Assembly (NCBI RefSeq): GCF_026870175.2
Contig: NZ_CP113977.2
Span: forward strand, 1,550,001 to 1,614,000
DNA length: 64,000 nucleotides
Direction of reading: 5' to 3'
Origin: Flavobacterium aestivum
Lineage (GTDB): Bacteria; Bacteroidota; Bacteroidia; Flavobacteriales; Flavobacteriaceae
Shown here in pieces: positions 27,725 through 36,250 of the stretch. Within the stretch, counting starts at the first letter, position 1; every line of letters begins with the position of its first letter. The notes under the pieces were generated by a model. The model was not told the origin of the DNA, did not search any database, and saw only the letters and a program-made list of their open reading frames with translations. The position numbers were made by a program, and so were the translations under genes.

Positions 27725-28433
27725 TTGGAATAATATAAGGTTATTTCTTATGTTTTTCTTGGTGATTTTTCTTTTTTCTTTCACATCAAAAAGAAATTCG
27801 AAGAGAAAATTAACAAAATCCACAGTTGTTTTTGTAGGTGAAAACTCTCTATTTATCAAGCAGGAGTCGGTTAATAAATTGTTAATAGAAAATAATTCGA
27901 ACGCGACAACCGTAAGAAAAGATAGGTTAGATTTGAATAAGCTAGAGCAAGTATTAAATGCTCAGGCCATGATCGAGAGAGCAGATGTGTTTGTAAGTAT
28001 CGATGGAGTTCTAAAGGCGGTTGTAAAACAAAAGACACCTATAGCTAGAGTTTTTAATGATGAGGGCTCCTTCTATATTGATAGTGAGGGTAATAAAATG
28101 CCGTTGTCAGCCAATTTTACGGCTCGAGTTCCGCTTGTTTCCGGTGAGATAAACAAGAAAAACAGCGAAGATTTATTTAAATTATTTAAGATAATTTATG
28201 ATGATGAGTTTCTGAAAAAAAACATTATTGGTATCAAAGTTATGCCCAATAGTAGCTTATTAATGCTGAATAGAAACTATAATTTTCAAATTGATTTTGG
28301 AAATATGATAAATGTTGAACGAAAATTCAAAAACTATAAAGCTTTTTTTCAAAAAGTAAGTTTAGATAGTTCGTTGTATAAATATAAAAAGATTGATCTG
28401 AGATTTACGGAACAAGTTGTTTGCACTAAATAA
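27711..28433 (+). CDS. ftsQ: FtsQ/DivIB-like division protein
   Basis: The 240 residues have a short cytoplasmic N-terminus, one membrane segment (LFLMFFLVIFLFSFTS, about 10-25) and a periplasmic POTRA/FtsQ-like part with NAQAMIERADVFVSIDGVLKAVVKQKTPIARV and YIDSEGNKMPLS. The phrase pattern fits FtsQ, which links FtsL and FtsB to the early divisome. It overlaps murC by 14 bp and lies 7 bp before ftsA, the classical position. Confidence 0.9.
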   Translation: MKIFNWNNIRLFLMFFLVIFLFSFTSKRNSKRKLTKSTVVFVGENSLFIKQESVNKLLIENNSNATTVRKDRLDLNKLEQVLNAQAMIERADVFVSIDGVLKAVVKQKTPIARVFNDEGSFYIDSEGNKMPLSANFTARVPLVSGEINKKNSEDLFKLFKIIYDDEFLKKNIIGIKVMPNSSLLMLNRNYNFQIDFGNMINVERKFKNYKAFFQKVSLDSSLYKYKKIDLRFTEQVVCTK

Positions 28434-28440
28434 ATAGAAA

Positions 28441-29829
28441 ATGGAAAAAGAGAATATTGCGGTAGGTCTAGATATTGGGACGACTAAAATTGTTGCCATG
28501 ATTGGCAAGAAGAACGAGTATGGCAAGCTGGAAATTTTGGGTGTAGGAAAATCCAAAAGTTTAGGTGTTGCAAGAGGCGTAGTGAATAATATTACACAAA
28601 CGATTCAATCAATACAACAGGCAATTCTTGAAGCCGAAAATAATTCGGGTTATAAAATTAAAGATGTAGTCGTTGGTATTGCCGGACAACACATCAGAAG
28701 TATTCAACATAGTGATTACATTAGTAGAAGTAATCCTGAAGAAGTAATAGGCGGGAATGATATTGATTTATTGATTAATCAAGTTCATAAATTAGCCATG
28801 CTACCAGGAGAGGAAATTATTCATGTATTGCCACAAGAGTTTAAAATAGATGGGCAGTCTGATATAAAAGAACCAATAGGTATGTATGGAGGAAGACTAG
28901 AGAGTAGTTTTCATGTTGTTGTAGGACAAGCATCATCTATCAGAAATGTTGGAAGATGTATCCAAAGTTCAGGGATAGAATTGTCAGGACTAACACTGGA
29001 GCCATTGGCATCATCGGATGCGGTTTTAAGTCAGGAAGAAAAAGAAGCGGGAGTTGCACTTATAGATATAGGAGGAGGAACTACCGATTTGGCTATTTTT
29101 AAAGATGGGATCATTCGTCATACAGCAGTTATACCTTTTGGAGGAAATGTAATTACTGATGACATCAAAGAAGGATGTTCAATCATAGAAAAGCAAGCCG
29201 AATTATTAAAAGTGAAATTTGGTTCAGCTTGGCCAGGAGAAAATAAAGACAATGAGATTGTTTCTATTCCGGGATTAAGAGGCAGAGAGCCAAAAGAGAT
29301 TTCATTAAAGAATCTGTCAAAAATAATTAATGCGAGAGTAGTAGAAATTATTGAGCAGGTTTTTACAGAAGTAAGAGCTTATGGACATGAGGATCCCCGC
29401 AAAAAATTAATTGCAGGAATTGTACTTACCGGAGGAGGAGCACAGTTAAAGCATATTAAGCAGTTGGTAGAATATATTACAGGAATGGACACAAGAATTG
29501 GTTATCCAAATGAGCATTTGGCAGGCAATTCGGATGTAGAGATTTCAAGCCCATTATATGCTACAGCGGTAGGGTTAGTAATGAATAGTATAGAGAATAA
29601 AACACAAAGTGCAGTTAGAATGCAAGCGACGATAGTTCCTGAAAAAGTGATTTACAGAGAACCAGTGATCGAGGCGATTGTGGAAGTAAAAGAAGAAGTA
29701 TACGTGGAGCCTGAAAAAGTGTTCCAGCAAAGTCATACCAAAGAAGAATCGACTGAAAACAAAATAAGAAGATCCTTTTTTGATAAATATGTGGATAAGA
29801 TTAAAGATTTTTTGGATAACGCAGAGTAA
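28441..29829 (+). CDS. ftsA: Division protein FtsA
   Basis: An actin-like ATPase that tethers FtsZ to the membrane. The 462 residues start with the phosphate-1 loop VGLDIGTTKIVAMIG, and continue with RSIQHSDYISR, the phosphate-2 segment LIDIGGGTTDLAIF (near 206-219), and LTGGGAQLKHI. The C-terminus (RRSFFDKYVDKIKDFLDN) is a likely amphipathic membrane-targeting helix. A linker of about 60 residues precedes it. It lies 96 bp before ftsZ. Confidence 0.96.
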   Translation: MEKENIAVGLDIGTTKIVAMIGKKNEYGKLEILGVGKSKSLGVARGVVNNITQTIQSIQQAILEAENNSGYKIKDVVVGIAGQHIRSIQHSDYISRSNPEEVIGGNDIDLLINQVHKLAMLPGEEIIHVLPQEFKIDGQSDIKEPIGMYGGRLESSFHVVVGQASSIRNVGRCIQSSGIELSGLTLEPLASSDAVLSQEEKEAGVALIDIGGGTTDLAIFKDGIIRHTAVIPFGGNVITDDIKEGCSIIEKQAELLKVKFGSAWPGENKDNEIVSIPGLRGREPKEISLKNLSKIINARVVEIIEQVFTEVRAYGHEDPRKKLIAGIVLTGGGAQLKHIKQLVEYITGMDTRIGYPNEHLAGNSDVEISSPLYATAVGLVMNSIENKTQSAVRMQATIVPEKVIYREPVIEAIVEVKEEVYVEPEKVFQQSHTKEESTENKIRRSFFDKYVDKIKDFLDNAE

Positions 29830-29925
29830 GTATTATCAAGAATAGAATAAGTTATCGATTCTCCTTTTTGCCCCAAGCCAAGAGTAGTAAAAATTAAAAT
29901 TAATTAAATTTCAAAACCCCATATT

Positions 29926-31893
29926 ATGTCAAGCAACTCAGAATTTGGAAGCATTTCATTTGATTTACCAAAGAATCAATCAAATGTAATAAAAGTTATC
30001 GGAGTAGGTGGAGGTGGTAGTAATGCCATCAACCATATGTTTAAACAAGGGATTAAAGGCGTAGATTTTATCGTCTGTAATACCGATTCCCAAGCACTGG
30101 ATAATAGCGCCGTGCCGAATAAAATTCAACTAGGTGTTAATTTAACAGAAGGTCTTGGAGCTGGAGCAAACCCAGATGTAGGTCATCAATCAGCTATAGA
30201 AAGTGTGTCCGAAATTGAAAAAGTATTGGACCGCAATACCAAAATGGTTTTTATAACCGCAGGTATGGGTGGAGGAACCGGAACCGGAGCTGCACCAGTT
30301 ATTGCACAATTAGCTAAAGAAAGAGACATTCTTACTGTTGGGATTGTTACTTTACCATTCTTGTTTGAGGGGAAAGTACGTCAAGAACAAGCTCTTATTG
30401 GAATCGAAAAATTGCGTAAGCAAGTTGATTCATTAATTGTAATCAATAATAATAAATTAAGAGAAGTATATGGAAATCTTGGGTTCAAAGCAGGATTTTC
30501 AAAAGCTGATGAAGTTTTGGCAACAGCCTCTAGAGGTATTGCTGAAGTAATAACTCATCACTATACTCAAAATATAGATTTGCGTGATGCTAAGACTGTA
30601 TTGTATAATAGTGGAACCGCTATTATGGGATCATCTGTTTCTTCTGGTGAAAATAGAGCCAAAGAAGGAATCATCGCGGCTTTAGATTCTCCGCTTTTGA
30701 ATGATAATAAAATCACTGGAGCCAAAAACGTATTGTTGCTTATCGTTTCTGGGACTAATGAAATTACTATTGATGAAATTGCTGAAATCAACGAACATAT
30801 CCAGTCAGAAGCAGGATCAAATGCTAATATCATCATGGGGGTTGGTGAAGACGAAGCCCTTGGAGATGCTATTGCAGTTACGATTATTGCTACTGGTTTT
30901 GATGTTGAACAACAAAATGAAATCGTAAATGTTGAGCCTAAAAAAATCATACACACATTAGAAGATGAACAAAGAGGGGTTTTTGATTTGTCAAATAATA
31001 CTGTAGCTGGTTTTAGCCTTAATAGCGAAGTAACAACAGCTAGTGATACCACTGCTGAAAGAATAGTTTTCGACTTAATGGAAGACGAAGTTGCAATTCC
31101 GGAACCGGTAATTGCTTCTATAGATGAAAATGAATTAATGGTTATGTCTGAATTTATTAAAAATCTAGATGTGACTTTCGAAATTGTTTCTCCTATAAAA
31201 GAGATTGATTTTATTATAACCAATCCTGCTGCTGAGCAAGTAAGAGAGGTAAAACAACCGGAACCAATTCGTTTTGAAGAGAAACAAGAGCAAACTATCT
31301 TTAGTTTTGATACGCCTTTACAAAGATCAGAGCCTTTACAGCCACAAGCGCCAGTAAGACAAGAGAATGAGATTTTGTTTGAACTTACAAACGAAACCCG
31401 TGATATAAAAGTGGTACAGCCAGTACAATTTGTTCCGGTAACAGAGTTGTCTGATAACGGAATAATAAAATATTCTCTTGAAGAATATATGGAGGTAGAG
31501 AATGATTTGTTAGATTGTAAGCCAGCGGCAAAAGTTGTGGAGGAAGAAGTGATTCCTGCAGAATTAAACATTACAATGAAACAAGTTGTCACTCCAATCG
31601 AAGAGGCACCAGCATTGGCTAATAATTCTCCTGTTGATATGACAATAGAGGAGACTTTACGATTTAGAGCAGAAGAAAGAAGAAAAAAATTAAAAGATTT
31701 TAATTATAAGTTTCATGATAATGTTTCAAGAGTCGATGAGTTAGAAAAAGAGCCGGCTTACAAGCGATTTGGTATCGATTTATCGAGTTCACAAAACAAT
31801 AATGCAAATTCAAGAATATCTGTTGGGACAGACAGTAATAATGATTTACAATTACGTTCCAATAATTCTTATTTGCATGATAATGTAGATTAA
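29926..31893 (+). CDS. ftsZ: Division protein FtsZ
   Basis: A tubulin-like GTPase that forms the division ring. The 655 residues include [12 protein letters not shown], the tubulin signature [15 protein letters not shown] (near 108-122) and the T7-loop region [15 protein letters not shown]. The body ends near residue 325. The remaining 330 residues form a long Glu/Pro/Val-rich linker and a conserved-looking end ([26 protein letters not shown]), much longer than the about 380-residue enteric protein but usual for Flavobacteriia. It is followed by a terminator that closes the dcw cluster. Confidence 0.97.
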   Translation: MSSNSEFGSISFDLPKNQSNVIKVIGVGGGGSNAINHMFKQGIKGVDFIVCNTDSQALDNSAVPNKIQLGVNLTEGLGAGANPDVGHQSAIESVSEIEKVLDRNTKMVFITAGMGGGTGTGAAPVIAQLAKERDILTVGIVTLPFLFEGKVRQEQALIGIEKLRKQVDSLIVINNNKLREVYGNLGFKAGFSKADEVLATASRGIAEVITHHYTQNIDLRDAKTVLYNSGTAIMGSSVSSGENRAKEGIIAALDSPLLNDNKITGAKNVLLLIVSGTNEITIDEIAEINEHIQSEAGSNANIIMGVGEDEALGDAIAVTIIATGFDVEQQNEIVNVEPKKIIHTLEDEQRGVFDLSNNTVAGFSLNSEVTTASDTTAERIVFDLMEDEVAIPEPVIASIDENELMVMSEFIKNLDVTFEIVSPIKEIDFIITNPAAEQVREVKQPEPIRFEEKQEQTIFSFDTPLQRSEPLQPQAPVRQENEILFELTNETRDIKVVQPVQFVPVTELSDNGIIKYSLEEYMEVENDLLDCKPAAKVVEEEVIPAELNITMKQVVTPIEEAPALANNSPVDMTIEETLRFRAEERRKKLKDFNYKFHDNVSRVDELEKEPAYKRFGIDLSSSQNNNANSRISVGTDSNNDLQLRSNNSYLHDNVD

Positions 31894-31920
31894 CAACAAC
31901 TCAAGCCATTTTTGAGATAG

Positions 31921-31955
31921 CCCGAAAATTCAATTTAATTTTCGGGTTATTTTTT
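31921..31955 (+). terminator. Terminator of the dcw cluster
   Basis: CCCGAAAATT (31921-31930) pairs perfectly with AATTTTCGGG (31937-31946), 6-base loop, followed by TTATTTTTTG. It lies 28 bases after the ftsZ stop. Confidence 0.85.
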
Positions 31956-32003
31956 GTGTTAAAAGCATAAAATATGGCGCTTGTTAATGCGAGTAAAATT
32001 TTC

Positions 32004-32011
32004 TAAATTTG
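32004..32011 (+). promoter_or_regulatory. Candidate -7 element for yqeY
   Basis: TAAATTTG followed by C matches TAnnTTTG; a TTG at 31981-31983 sits 20 bases upstream and could be the -33 element. The implied 5' leader to the ATG at 32163 is about 145 bases and ends in AATCTAAAATCT-type repeats; no riboswitch was recognised in it. Confidence 0.5.
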
Positions 32012-32162
32012 CAGGCCTTATCCCGCTTTACATAGCAGGATTTTTGAGGAATGCTAATTTTTTAATGGATTTATATAGCTTCAGGAGTTGCCTATATTAG
32101 GATAACTTTATGTAGGAAAGCAAATCTAAAATCGAAATTCAACAATCTAAAATCTAAAACAT

Positions 32163-32612
32163 ATGAGTTTATCAGCACAAATCATGGACGAGATTAAAAG
32201 TGCCATGAAAGCCAAAGATACAGTAGCATTAGAAGCTTTAAGAGCTATAAAATCAGAACTTTTATTGGCACAAACAGCTTCAGGTTCAAAAGAAGAAATC
32301 TCAGCTGATGATGAAATAAAATTACTTCAAAGATTAGTTAAAACACGTAAGGAAAGCGCGAGAATATTTACAGAGCAAAATCGTCAGGATTTGGCTGAGC
32401 CAGAATTGGCGCAAGTAGCTGTAATCGAAAAATTCTTGCCAGCCCAATTAAGTGAGGCTGAAGTTGAAGCAGTGGTTGCAAAGATAATTGCAGAAACTGG
32501 TGCATCAGGAATCGCTTCAATGGGTAAAGTAATGGGATTGGCAACGGCTCAATTAGGAGGAACTGCTGAAGGTAAAACCATTTCTGCCATCGTGAAGAAA
32601 TTATTGGTATAA
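32163..32612 (+). CDS. GatB/YqeY-domain protein
   Basis: The 149 residues are a single all-helical YqeY domain, related to the tail of the tRNA amidotransferase subunit GatB: MDEIKSAMKAKDTVALEALRAIKSELL, EEISADDEIKLLQRLVKTRKESA, EKFLPAQLSEAEVEAVV and GKVMGLATAQLGGTAEG. It stands alone, not fused to GatB. Its exact role is uncertain; a tRNA-related role is assumed from the family. Gene order ftsZ-yqeY is common in Flavobacteriia. Confidence 0.92.
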   Translation: MSLSAQIMDEIKSAMKAKDTVALEALRAIKSELLLAQTASGSKEEISADDEIKLLQRLVKTRKESARIFTEQNRQDLAEPELAQVAVIEKFLPAQLSEAEVEAVVAKIIAETGASGIASMGKVMGLATAQLGGTAEGKTISAIVKKLLV

Positions 32613-32634
32613 TAATTTAAGATTTTAGACTTCG

Positions 32635-32666
32635 GATTTTAGATTTCAAATCAGCAATCTAAAATC
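32635..32666. repeat. AATCTAAAATC palindrome downstream of yqeY
   Basis: GATTTTAGATT (32635-32645) and AATCTAAAATC (32656-32666) form a perfect 11-bp stem with a 10-base loop but no T run follows. The same word (AATCTAAAATCTAAAAC) occurs at 32144-32160 before yqeY. It looks like a dispersed AT-rich repeat flanking this gene rather than a classic terminator. Confidence 0.5.
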
Positions 32667-32692
32667 TGAATTCAAAAATCTACAATTATACT

Positions 32693-32766
32693 GACCGCGT
32701 AGTTCAACTGGATAGAATATCAGATTTCGGCTCTGAGGGTTGGGGGTTCGAACCCCTCCGCGGTCA
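32693..32766 (+). tRNA. tRNA-Arg (anticodon UCG)
   Basis: A 74-base cloverleaf: acceptor GACCGCG pairs with CGCGGTC, the anticodon stem is TCAGA/TCTGA around loop TTTCGGC with anticodon TCG at 32727-32729, and the T-arm contains GGGGGTTCGAACCCC. The discriminator base is A; CCA is not encoded. UCG reads CGA and possibly other CGN Arg codons. A terminator follows at once. It stands at the border between the housekeeping half and the accessory island. Confidence 0.95.
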
Positions 32767-32778
32767 CTATAAAATTGG

Positions 32779-32817
32779 AAAGCCTGCAAAGTATTAATTT
32801 TGCAGGCTTTTTTTTGG
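32779..32817 (+). terminator. Terminator downstream of tRNA-Arg
   Basis: AAAGCCTGCAAA (32779-32790) pairs perfectly with TTTGCAGGCTTT (32799-32810), 8-base loop, followed by a further T run. Confidence 0.88.
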
Positions 32818-32881
32818 CTGTTTTTTATTGTTGACTAAATAGATCTGTCGATAGTAAAGGAATTGACGTTAGTCGTTTATC

Positions 32882-33784
32882 TTAAGGAAGTTTTGATAGC
32901 AATTGTTTGATGTTTTCTAAAACGAGTTTAGGTTCATCAAGTTGTATAAAATGTCCTGATTTTGCGGTTGTAATATGTGTGAAATCAGTCACTCCAGCCT
33001 TAAGAGATTCCTTGGAGTCGTACCATAGTTGTCTATCGGCTATATTGTGTTCATCATCAGTTTTTATACTCGTTATAGCAACAACCGGAACGTCAGGTAA
33101 ATTAGGTAGTTCTGCCATATATTTAAAGTCTTCAATCAATTGCAGACTTTCTTGGGTTATGCCTGAATTTGCACCATAAGTACTTTTATAGCAATTATAA
33201 AACGAGTTTAGTTGGCATTGTGAAAAATGATTGTATTTTTCGTGTGAAGCATCAACAAATACTAAGCCTGCAACTTTTTTAGGATTTTTTATAGCATAAT
33301 CTCTAATGATCAAACCTCCTAAAGAGTGTCCTACAAGCACAATTTTTCTGCCGTTTGCAAATTTATTCACCACCTTTTCAAGTTCTGTCCTTAATTTAAT
33401 TATATTTCTGGGTTCAGTATTAATTCCTGACTTTCCATAACCAGCTCTATCATATAATAAGATATCTGAACCCAAAGAATTAGATATTGATGCGATTTTA
33501 GATGATTTTCCGGTGCTATACCAGCATGTATGATCATTACCATGACCAGATTCAAAAACAACTAAATATTTTGATTTTTTAGATGAAGAGTATGCTATGA
33601 GTTTATGAGTTCCCAGATCTACAGCTGTTCCTGAATATTCCGGAGTAACTTTTTTATCATCACCGGAGCAAGAGACTATGGAAACGGTAGAAATGATAGT
33701 TGCTAAAAGATATAATAACCTGTTTTTTGTAACTCTATTGAGATTATGCGTTTTGGATTTTTCTTTAAAGATTGTCAATAGCAT
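32882..33784 (-). CDS. Alpha/beta-hydrolase lipoprotein
   Basis: The 300 residues contain a hydrophobic signal ending in lipobox STVSIVSC (Cys near 39), with an unusually long charged N-terminus before it. A later start is possible, for which no Met is available. The catalytic domain shows FESGHGNDHTCWY, LLYDRAGYGKSG, the nucleophile elbow VGHSLGGLIIRDYA (Ser near 155) and a C-terminal His in KSGHFIQLDEP. It resembles secreted esterases or peptidases of the fold. It is the first minus-strand gene after the tRNA. Substrate unknown. Confidence 0.82.
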   Translation of the reverse strand: MLLTIFKEKSKTHNLNRVTKNRLLYLLATIISTVSIVSCSGDDKKVTPEYSGTAVDLGTHKLIAYSSSKKSKYLVVFESGHGNDHTCWYSTGKSSKIASISNSLGSDILLYDRAGYGKSGINTEPRNIIKLRTELEKVVNKFANGRKIVLVGHSLGGLIIRDYAIKNPKKVAGLVFVDASHEKYNHFSQCQLNSFYNCYKSTYGANSGITQESLQLIEDFKYMAELPNLPDVPVVAITSIKTDDEHNIADRQLWYDSKESLKAGVTDFTHITTAKSGHFIQLDEPKLVLENIKQLLSKLP

Positions 33785-33967
33785 TTTGGTTATTTAATTA
33801 AATTTCATGCAAATATTAGTATTATTTGCCATGCTAAAGTTCTGATTTATGAATCCGTACCTATTTTAAATAGCTGCAGAGCATAAATTTACTGTTTTGA
33901 AAAACTAAATAGCATGAAAGGATTCATATCCAAATTTTGTGCAAAGGAGGTTGTAATTGCAAAATAT

Positions 33968-34014
33968 TTAAGGCGTGAAAATTATGTAAGTTTTGCATAA
34001 TCTTCACGCCTTAA
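33968..34014. repeat. 19-bp inverted repeat, terminator-like
   Basis: Arms at 33968-33986 (TTAAGGCGTGAAAATTATG) and 33996-34014 match at 18 of 19 positions around a 9-base loop. A short GTTTTGG follows on the plus strand, so termination strength is doubtful. The rest of the gap 33785-34170 shows no gene. Confidence 0.6.
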
Positions 34015-34170
34015 GTTTTGGTGTAGGTGTAAAAAAACGCCTTTCACTGCCCAATGAATTTTAGTGGGAAGTTAACAGCGAAAATTATAAACGAGGGTTT
34101 GTATTAGTGTAGATAAAGTATTTTTTAGTCATCCAATCGTGTAATATAAACAATAGAATTTCCAGTTCTA

Positions 34171-34234
34171 ATTGTTATTCTTTTTCAATGCGTTAGAACT
34201 ATAAAATTGCATATCACTAACTTTGAAACACTAC
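34171..34234. repeat. Island palindromic repeat, copy 1
   Basis: About 60 bp matching the repeat also found at 35036, 35697, 35758, 41928 and 45195. Conserved words are TTTTTCAATRCGTTAGAA, ATAAAAYYGCATATCACTAAC and TGAAACACTAC. It lies 23 bp after the stop of the MerC-type gene, here without the CCTCGC hairpin. Confidence 0.8.
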
Positions 34235-34257
34235 TTAATGTATTCAGCACCATCTCT

Positions 34258-34866
34258 CTAACAGCAATTTTCTCCTACCTGAATTGGCGGACATTTTATT
34301 GTTCCGTAACTGCAATATACACAACAATCCCCATCTAATGGTCGCAATCTTGTTTTGCAGTTCTCACATTCATAAAAGAATTCACAAGCATTTGTTGGCA
34401 TGATTTCCGTTTTCTTATGTCCACAAGTAGGGCAGGTAATTGTTGATTCCAATTCAACTTCTTTACCGTTATAGATAGTGTATGTATCACAATCTCCGTG
34501 AAGCTTGTTTTGGTAATAATTTATTGCCGTGCTGACAAATAACCCAAACATCCCTGCATAAATAAAATAAGCACCATCATTGGCAAAATAGTACCCGTAG
34601 AATATTAAAAAAGCACTAGGAACACCAACTAGGAACGGATAAGCAGATCGATGCTTTCGGTAAGAAATGAAAAGCCCAACGAGCGAAATCAAAACCATTG
34701 CTTGAAAAACCCACATTGTCCAACCGCCAAAAAGTTCAAAGCTTCCAAGTCCTAGGGCAGAAGCACCGAATGCAAAAAGAGGAAAACAGCAAGGAGAGAA
34801 AATAGCAGTTATGAAAAGACCACTTGTTCCAAGCTTGTCAATATTATTGGTTATACTATTTTTCAT
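34258..34866 (-). CDS. MerC-like membrane protein fused to a GDCCVxC domain
   Basis: The 202 residues have four membrane spans in the first about 120, with the CC pair of MerC-type mercury transporters in FSPCCFPLFAFGASALGLG (near 24-42). Then comes a soluble zinc-ribbon-like domain, TCPTCGHKKTEIMPTNACEFFYECENCK, ending GDCCVYCSYGTIKCPPIQ. That second part is the GDCCVxC family, elsewhere a separate small protein and sometimes a selenoprotein. Here both residues are Cys. A role in metal uptake or detoxification is inferred. There is no merA, merR or merP nearby. Confidence 0.85.
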   Translation of the reverse strand: MKNSITNNIDKLGTSGLFITAIFSPCCFPLFAFGASALGLGSFELFGGWTMWVFQAMVLISLVGLFISYRKHRSAYPFLVGVPSAFLIFYGYYFANDGAYFIYAGMFGLFVSTAINYYQNKLHGDCDTYTIYNGKEVELESTITCPTCGHKKTEIMPTNACEFFYECENCKTRLRPLDGDCCVYCSYGTIKCPPIQVGENCC

Positions 34867-34892
34867 TTAGGGTGTGGTATGATTTGTTTATG

Positions 34893-34900
34893 CAAACCTA
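34893..34900 (-). promoter_or_regulatory. Candidate -7 element for the MerC-like gene
   Basis: CAAACCTA reads TAGGTTTG on the minus strand, a TAnnTTTG match 26 bases before the ATG at 34866. Confidence 0.45.
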
Positions 34901-34979
34901 GTTACTATTTGGCAAACTGCCTAACAACTGATTATTTATACTAAAAAGAAAAGTAAATCATGATAAAATAAAACACAAA

Positions 34980-35097
34980 AAACCTCGCAGTTTTGCGAGG
35001 TTTCTTTTTATCCTTTATTTAAATTACTTTGAACTATTGTTCTTTTTCAATACGATTGAAATATAAAATCACATATCACTAACTCTGAAAGACTATC
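34980..35097. repeat. Composite island repeat (hairpin plus palindrome), copy 2
   Basis: Hairpin AAACCTCGCA/TGCGAGGTTT (34980-35003) is followed by TTTTTATCCTTTATTTAAATTACTTTGAACTATTG-type sequence and the 60-bp palindrome (35036-35097). The same 120-bp composite recurs at 41871 and 45147. In the minus-strand reading direction the palindrome comes first and the hairpin after it, at the 3' end of the TPM pseudogene, so the hairpin can act as terminator. Confidence 0.85.
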
Positions 35098-35108
35098 AAA
35101 AAAGGTAA

Positions 35109-35608
35109 CTATTTCCATCTTGTAATTAACTCATATAAACCATCTTTGGTGCCTAAAAAAAGTTTCCTTTTGCAAATTCTGGTATCATTTTATGATTTAT
35201 AATTTCTTCGCATATTTTATCACTTACAATTTGTCTTGATTTATCACTAGTTGATATACCTATCTTTCTTAATGTCTTGCTAATGGCTATAACTACAATT
35301 TCTTCATTATTAGTATCTTTAGTATATACTTCCCTAAGATAAGTAGCATATTCTTGTATGTCTTTCATAGGCCCAATAGAATTAGTTGTAGCAATTAGTA
35401 TATCTTTTGGAGTATGTTTTTTAAATTTTAAAATTGTTTCTTCTAAAACTTTCTTCTCGTTACTTGATAAAATGGCTTCATAGTCATATACTGACATAGT
35501 ATCTATTTTATCTCTAATCTCTACATTTTGTGATACACTATAGTTGGGAAAAATAATTTCTAATATTAATAACAGAAATATGAAAAAGCTAAGTTTATTT
35601 GATTTCAT
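35109..35608 (-). pseudogene. Secreted TPM-domain protein, frameshifted at the 3' end
   Basis: The open frame gives 151 residues (35153-35608): signal peptide to about residue 26 (NYSVSQ), then a TPM-type body (LSSNEKKVLEETILKFKKHT, DILIATTNSIG, IVVIAISKTLRKIGISTS). It ends abruptly at PEFAKGNFF. The stop arises in a run of seven A/T (35155-35161); with eight, the frame would continue LGTKDGLYELITRWK to a stop at 35109, which fits the family's ...F..G....G... ending. This is a decayed or phase-variable gene, or a sequencing error. Confidence 0.7.
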
Positions 35609-35651
35609 TTTTTTTAAATTTAAAAACTTCCACCTGAAACACTACCATAAA

Positions 35652-35679
35652 AATGAATGAGTATTATTGCTCATTCATT
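35652..35679 (-). terminator. Minus-strand terminator hairpin
   Basis: AATGAATGAG (35652-35661) pairs with CTCATTCATT (35670-35679) around an 8-base loop; on the minus strand it is followed by TTTTTA. It takes the place of the CCTCGC hairpin beside the tandem repeat copies, with a different sequence. Confidence 0.65.
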
Positions 35680-35696
35680 AATAAATTACTTTTATT

Positions 35697-35821
35697 ATTG
35701 TTCTTTTCAATACGTTAGAAATGTAAAATCGGATATCACTAACTCTGAAACACTATCATTATTGTCTTTTTCAGTATGTTAGGAATATAAAACCGCATAT
35801 CACTAACTCTGAAACACTACC
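35697..35821. repeat. Island palindromic repeat, copies 3 and 4 in tandem
   Basis: Two copies, 35697-35757 and 35758-35821, lie head to tail with a period of about 63 bp and differ at several positions (for example ATACGTTAGAAATGTAAAATCGG against GTATGTTAGGAATATAAAACCGC). The stop codon of the immunity candidate (35817-35819) lies inside the end of copy 4. A 14-bp remnant of the repeat's end (CCTGAAACACTACC) also stands at 35633-35646, just upstream of the TPM gene. Confidence 0.82.
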
Positions 35822-36248
35822 TATTTTCCCTACTTAAAATCCATTGATAATCACCATGGATTAATGTAAGTGTTTCTATATATTTCTTCTTTTCAATAAT
35901 ATATTCAAATCTAGTTATATTGGAAAAAAATCTTTCTAAATCTATTTTTGATGCAAAAGTAAAATCAATCTTATTATCGTTTTGTGAATACGTAAATTGC
36001 GATTTTTTTTTATCAGCAGTTTCAATAGTTCCTGTTCCATCTGAAAAAAATGTGATGATAGGACAAACATTATATGCTATTTCTGTCCCCTTGTCAATAG
36101 ACTTGCACATTTGCCATGTACCGCTTATTTTATTATCTGTTTTGTTTTGGTTAACAACATTGTCTTTAATGTTTTTTTCAACTTTTTCAGATTGCTTATA
36201 GCAACTAAAATTTATTAGTATGCTAAGTAATATAATTTTTATTTTCAT
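35817..36248 (-). CDS. Small lipoprotein, candidate immunity protein for the adjacent toxin tip
   Basis: The 143 residues begin with a lipoprotein signal (ILINFSCYKQ; Cys near 16), then a lipocalin-like beta pattern (ISGTWQMCKSID, TFFSDGTGTIETADKK, DGDYQWIL-like HGDYQWILSREN). It starts 2 bp after the stop of a fragment with an HExxH motif. Small, fast-evolving, envelope-anchored proteins directly behind a toxin tip are typical immunity proteins. That role is inference. Confidence 0.7.
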   Translation of the reverse strand: MKIKIILLSILINFSCYKQSEKVEKNIKDNVVNQNKTDNKISGTWQMCKSIDKGTEIAYNVCPIITFFSDGTGTIETADKKKSQFTYSQNDNKIDFTFASKIDLERFFSNITRFEYIIEKKKYIETLTLIHGDYQWILSRENR

Positions 36249-36250
36249 AT

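Noticed and set aside
30567..31592. A 341-codon minus-strand frame inside ftsZ
   Set aside because: It lies antisense to the ftsZ linker, is dominated by Ser, Thr and Ile from mirrored Glu/Val codons, and has no signal or motif. It is a shadow of the real gene.
32693..32766. tRNA-Arg as attachment site of an integrative element
   Set aside because: No second copy of the tRNA 3' end (GGGGGTTCGAACCCCTCCGCG) was seen in the island and no tyrosine integrase follows. A tRNA at the island edge alone is not enough.
34258..34350. Selenocysteine in the GDCCVxC domain
   Set aside because: Family members can be selenoproteins, but both positions here are ordinary Cys codons and no in-frame TGA occurs.
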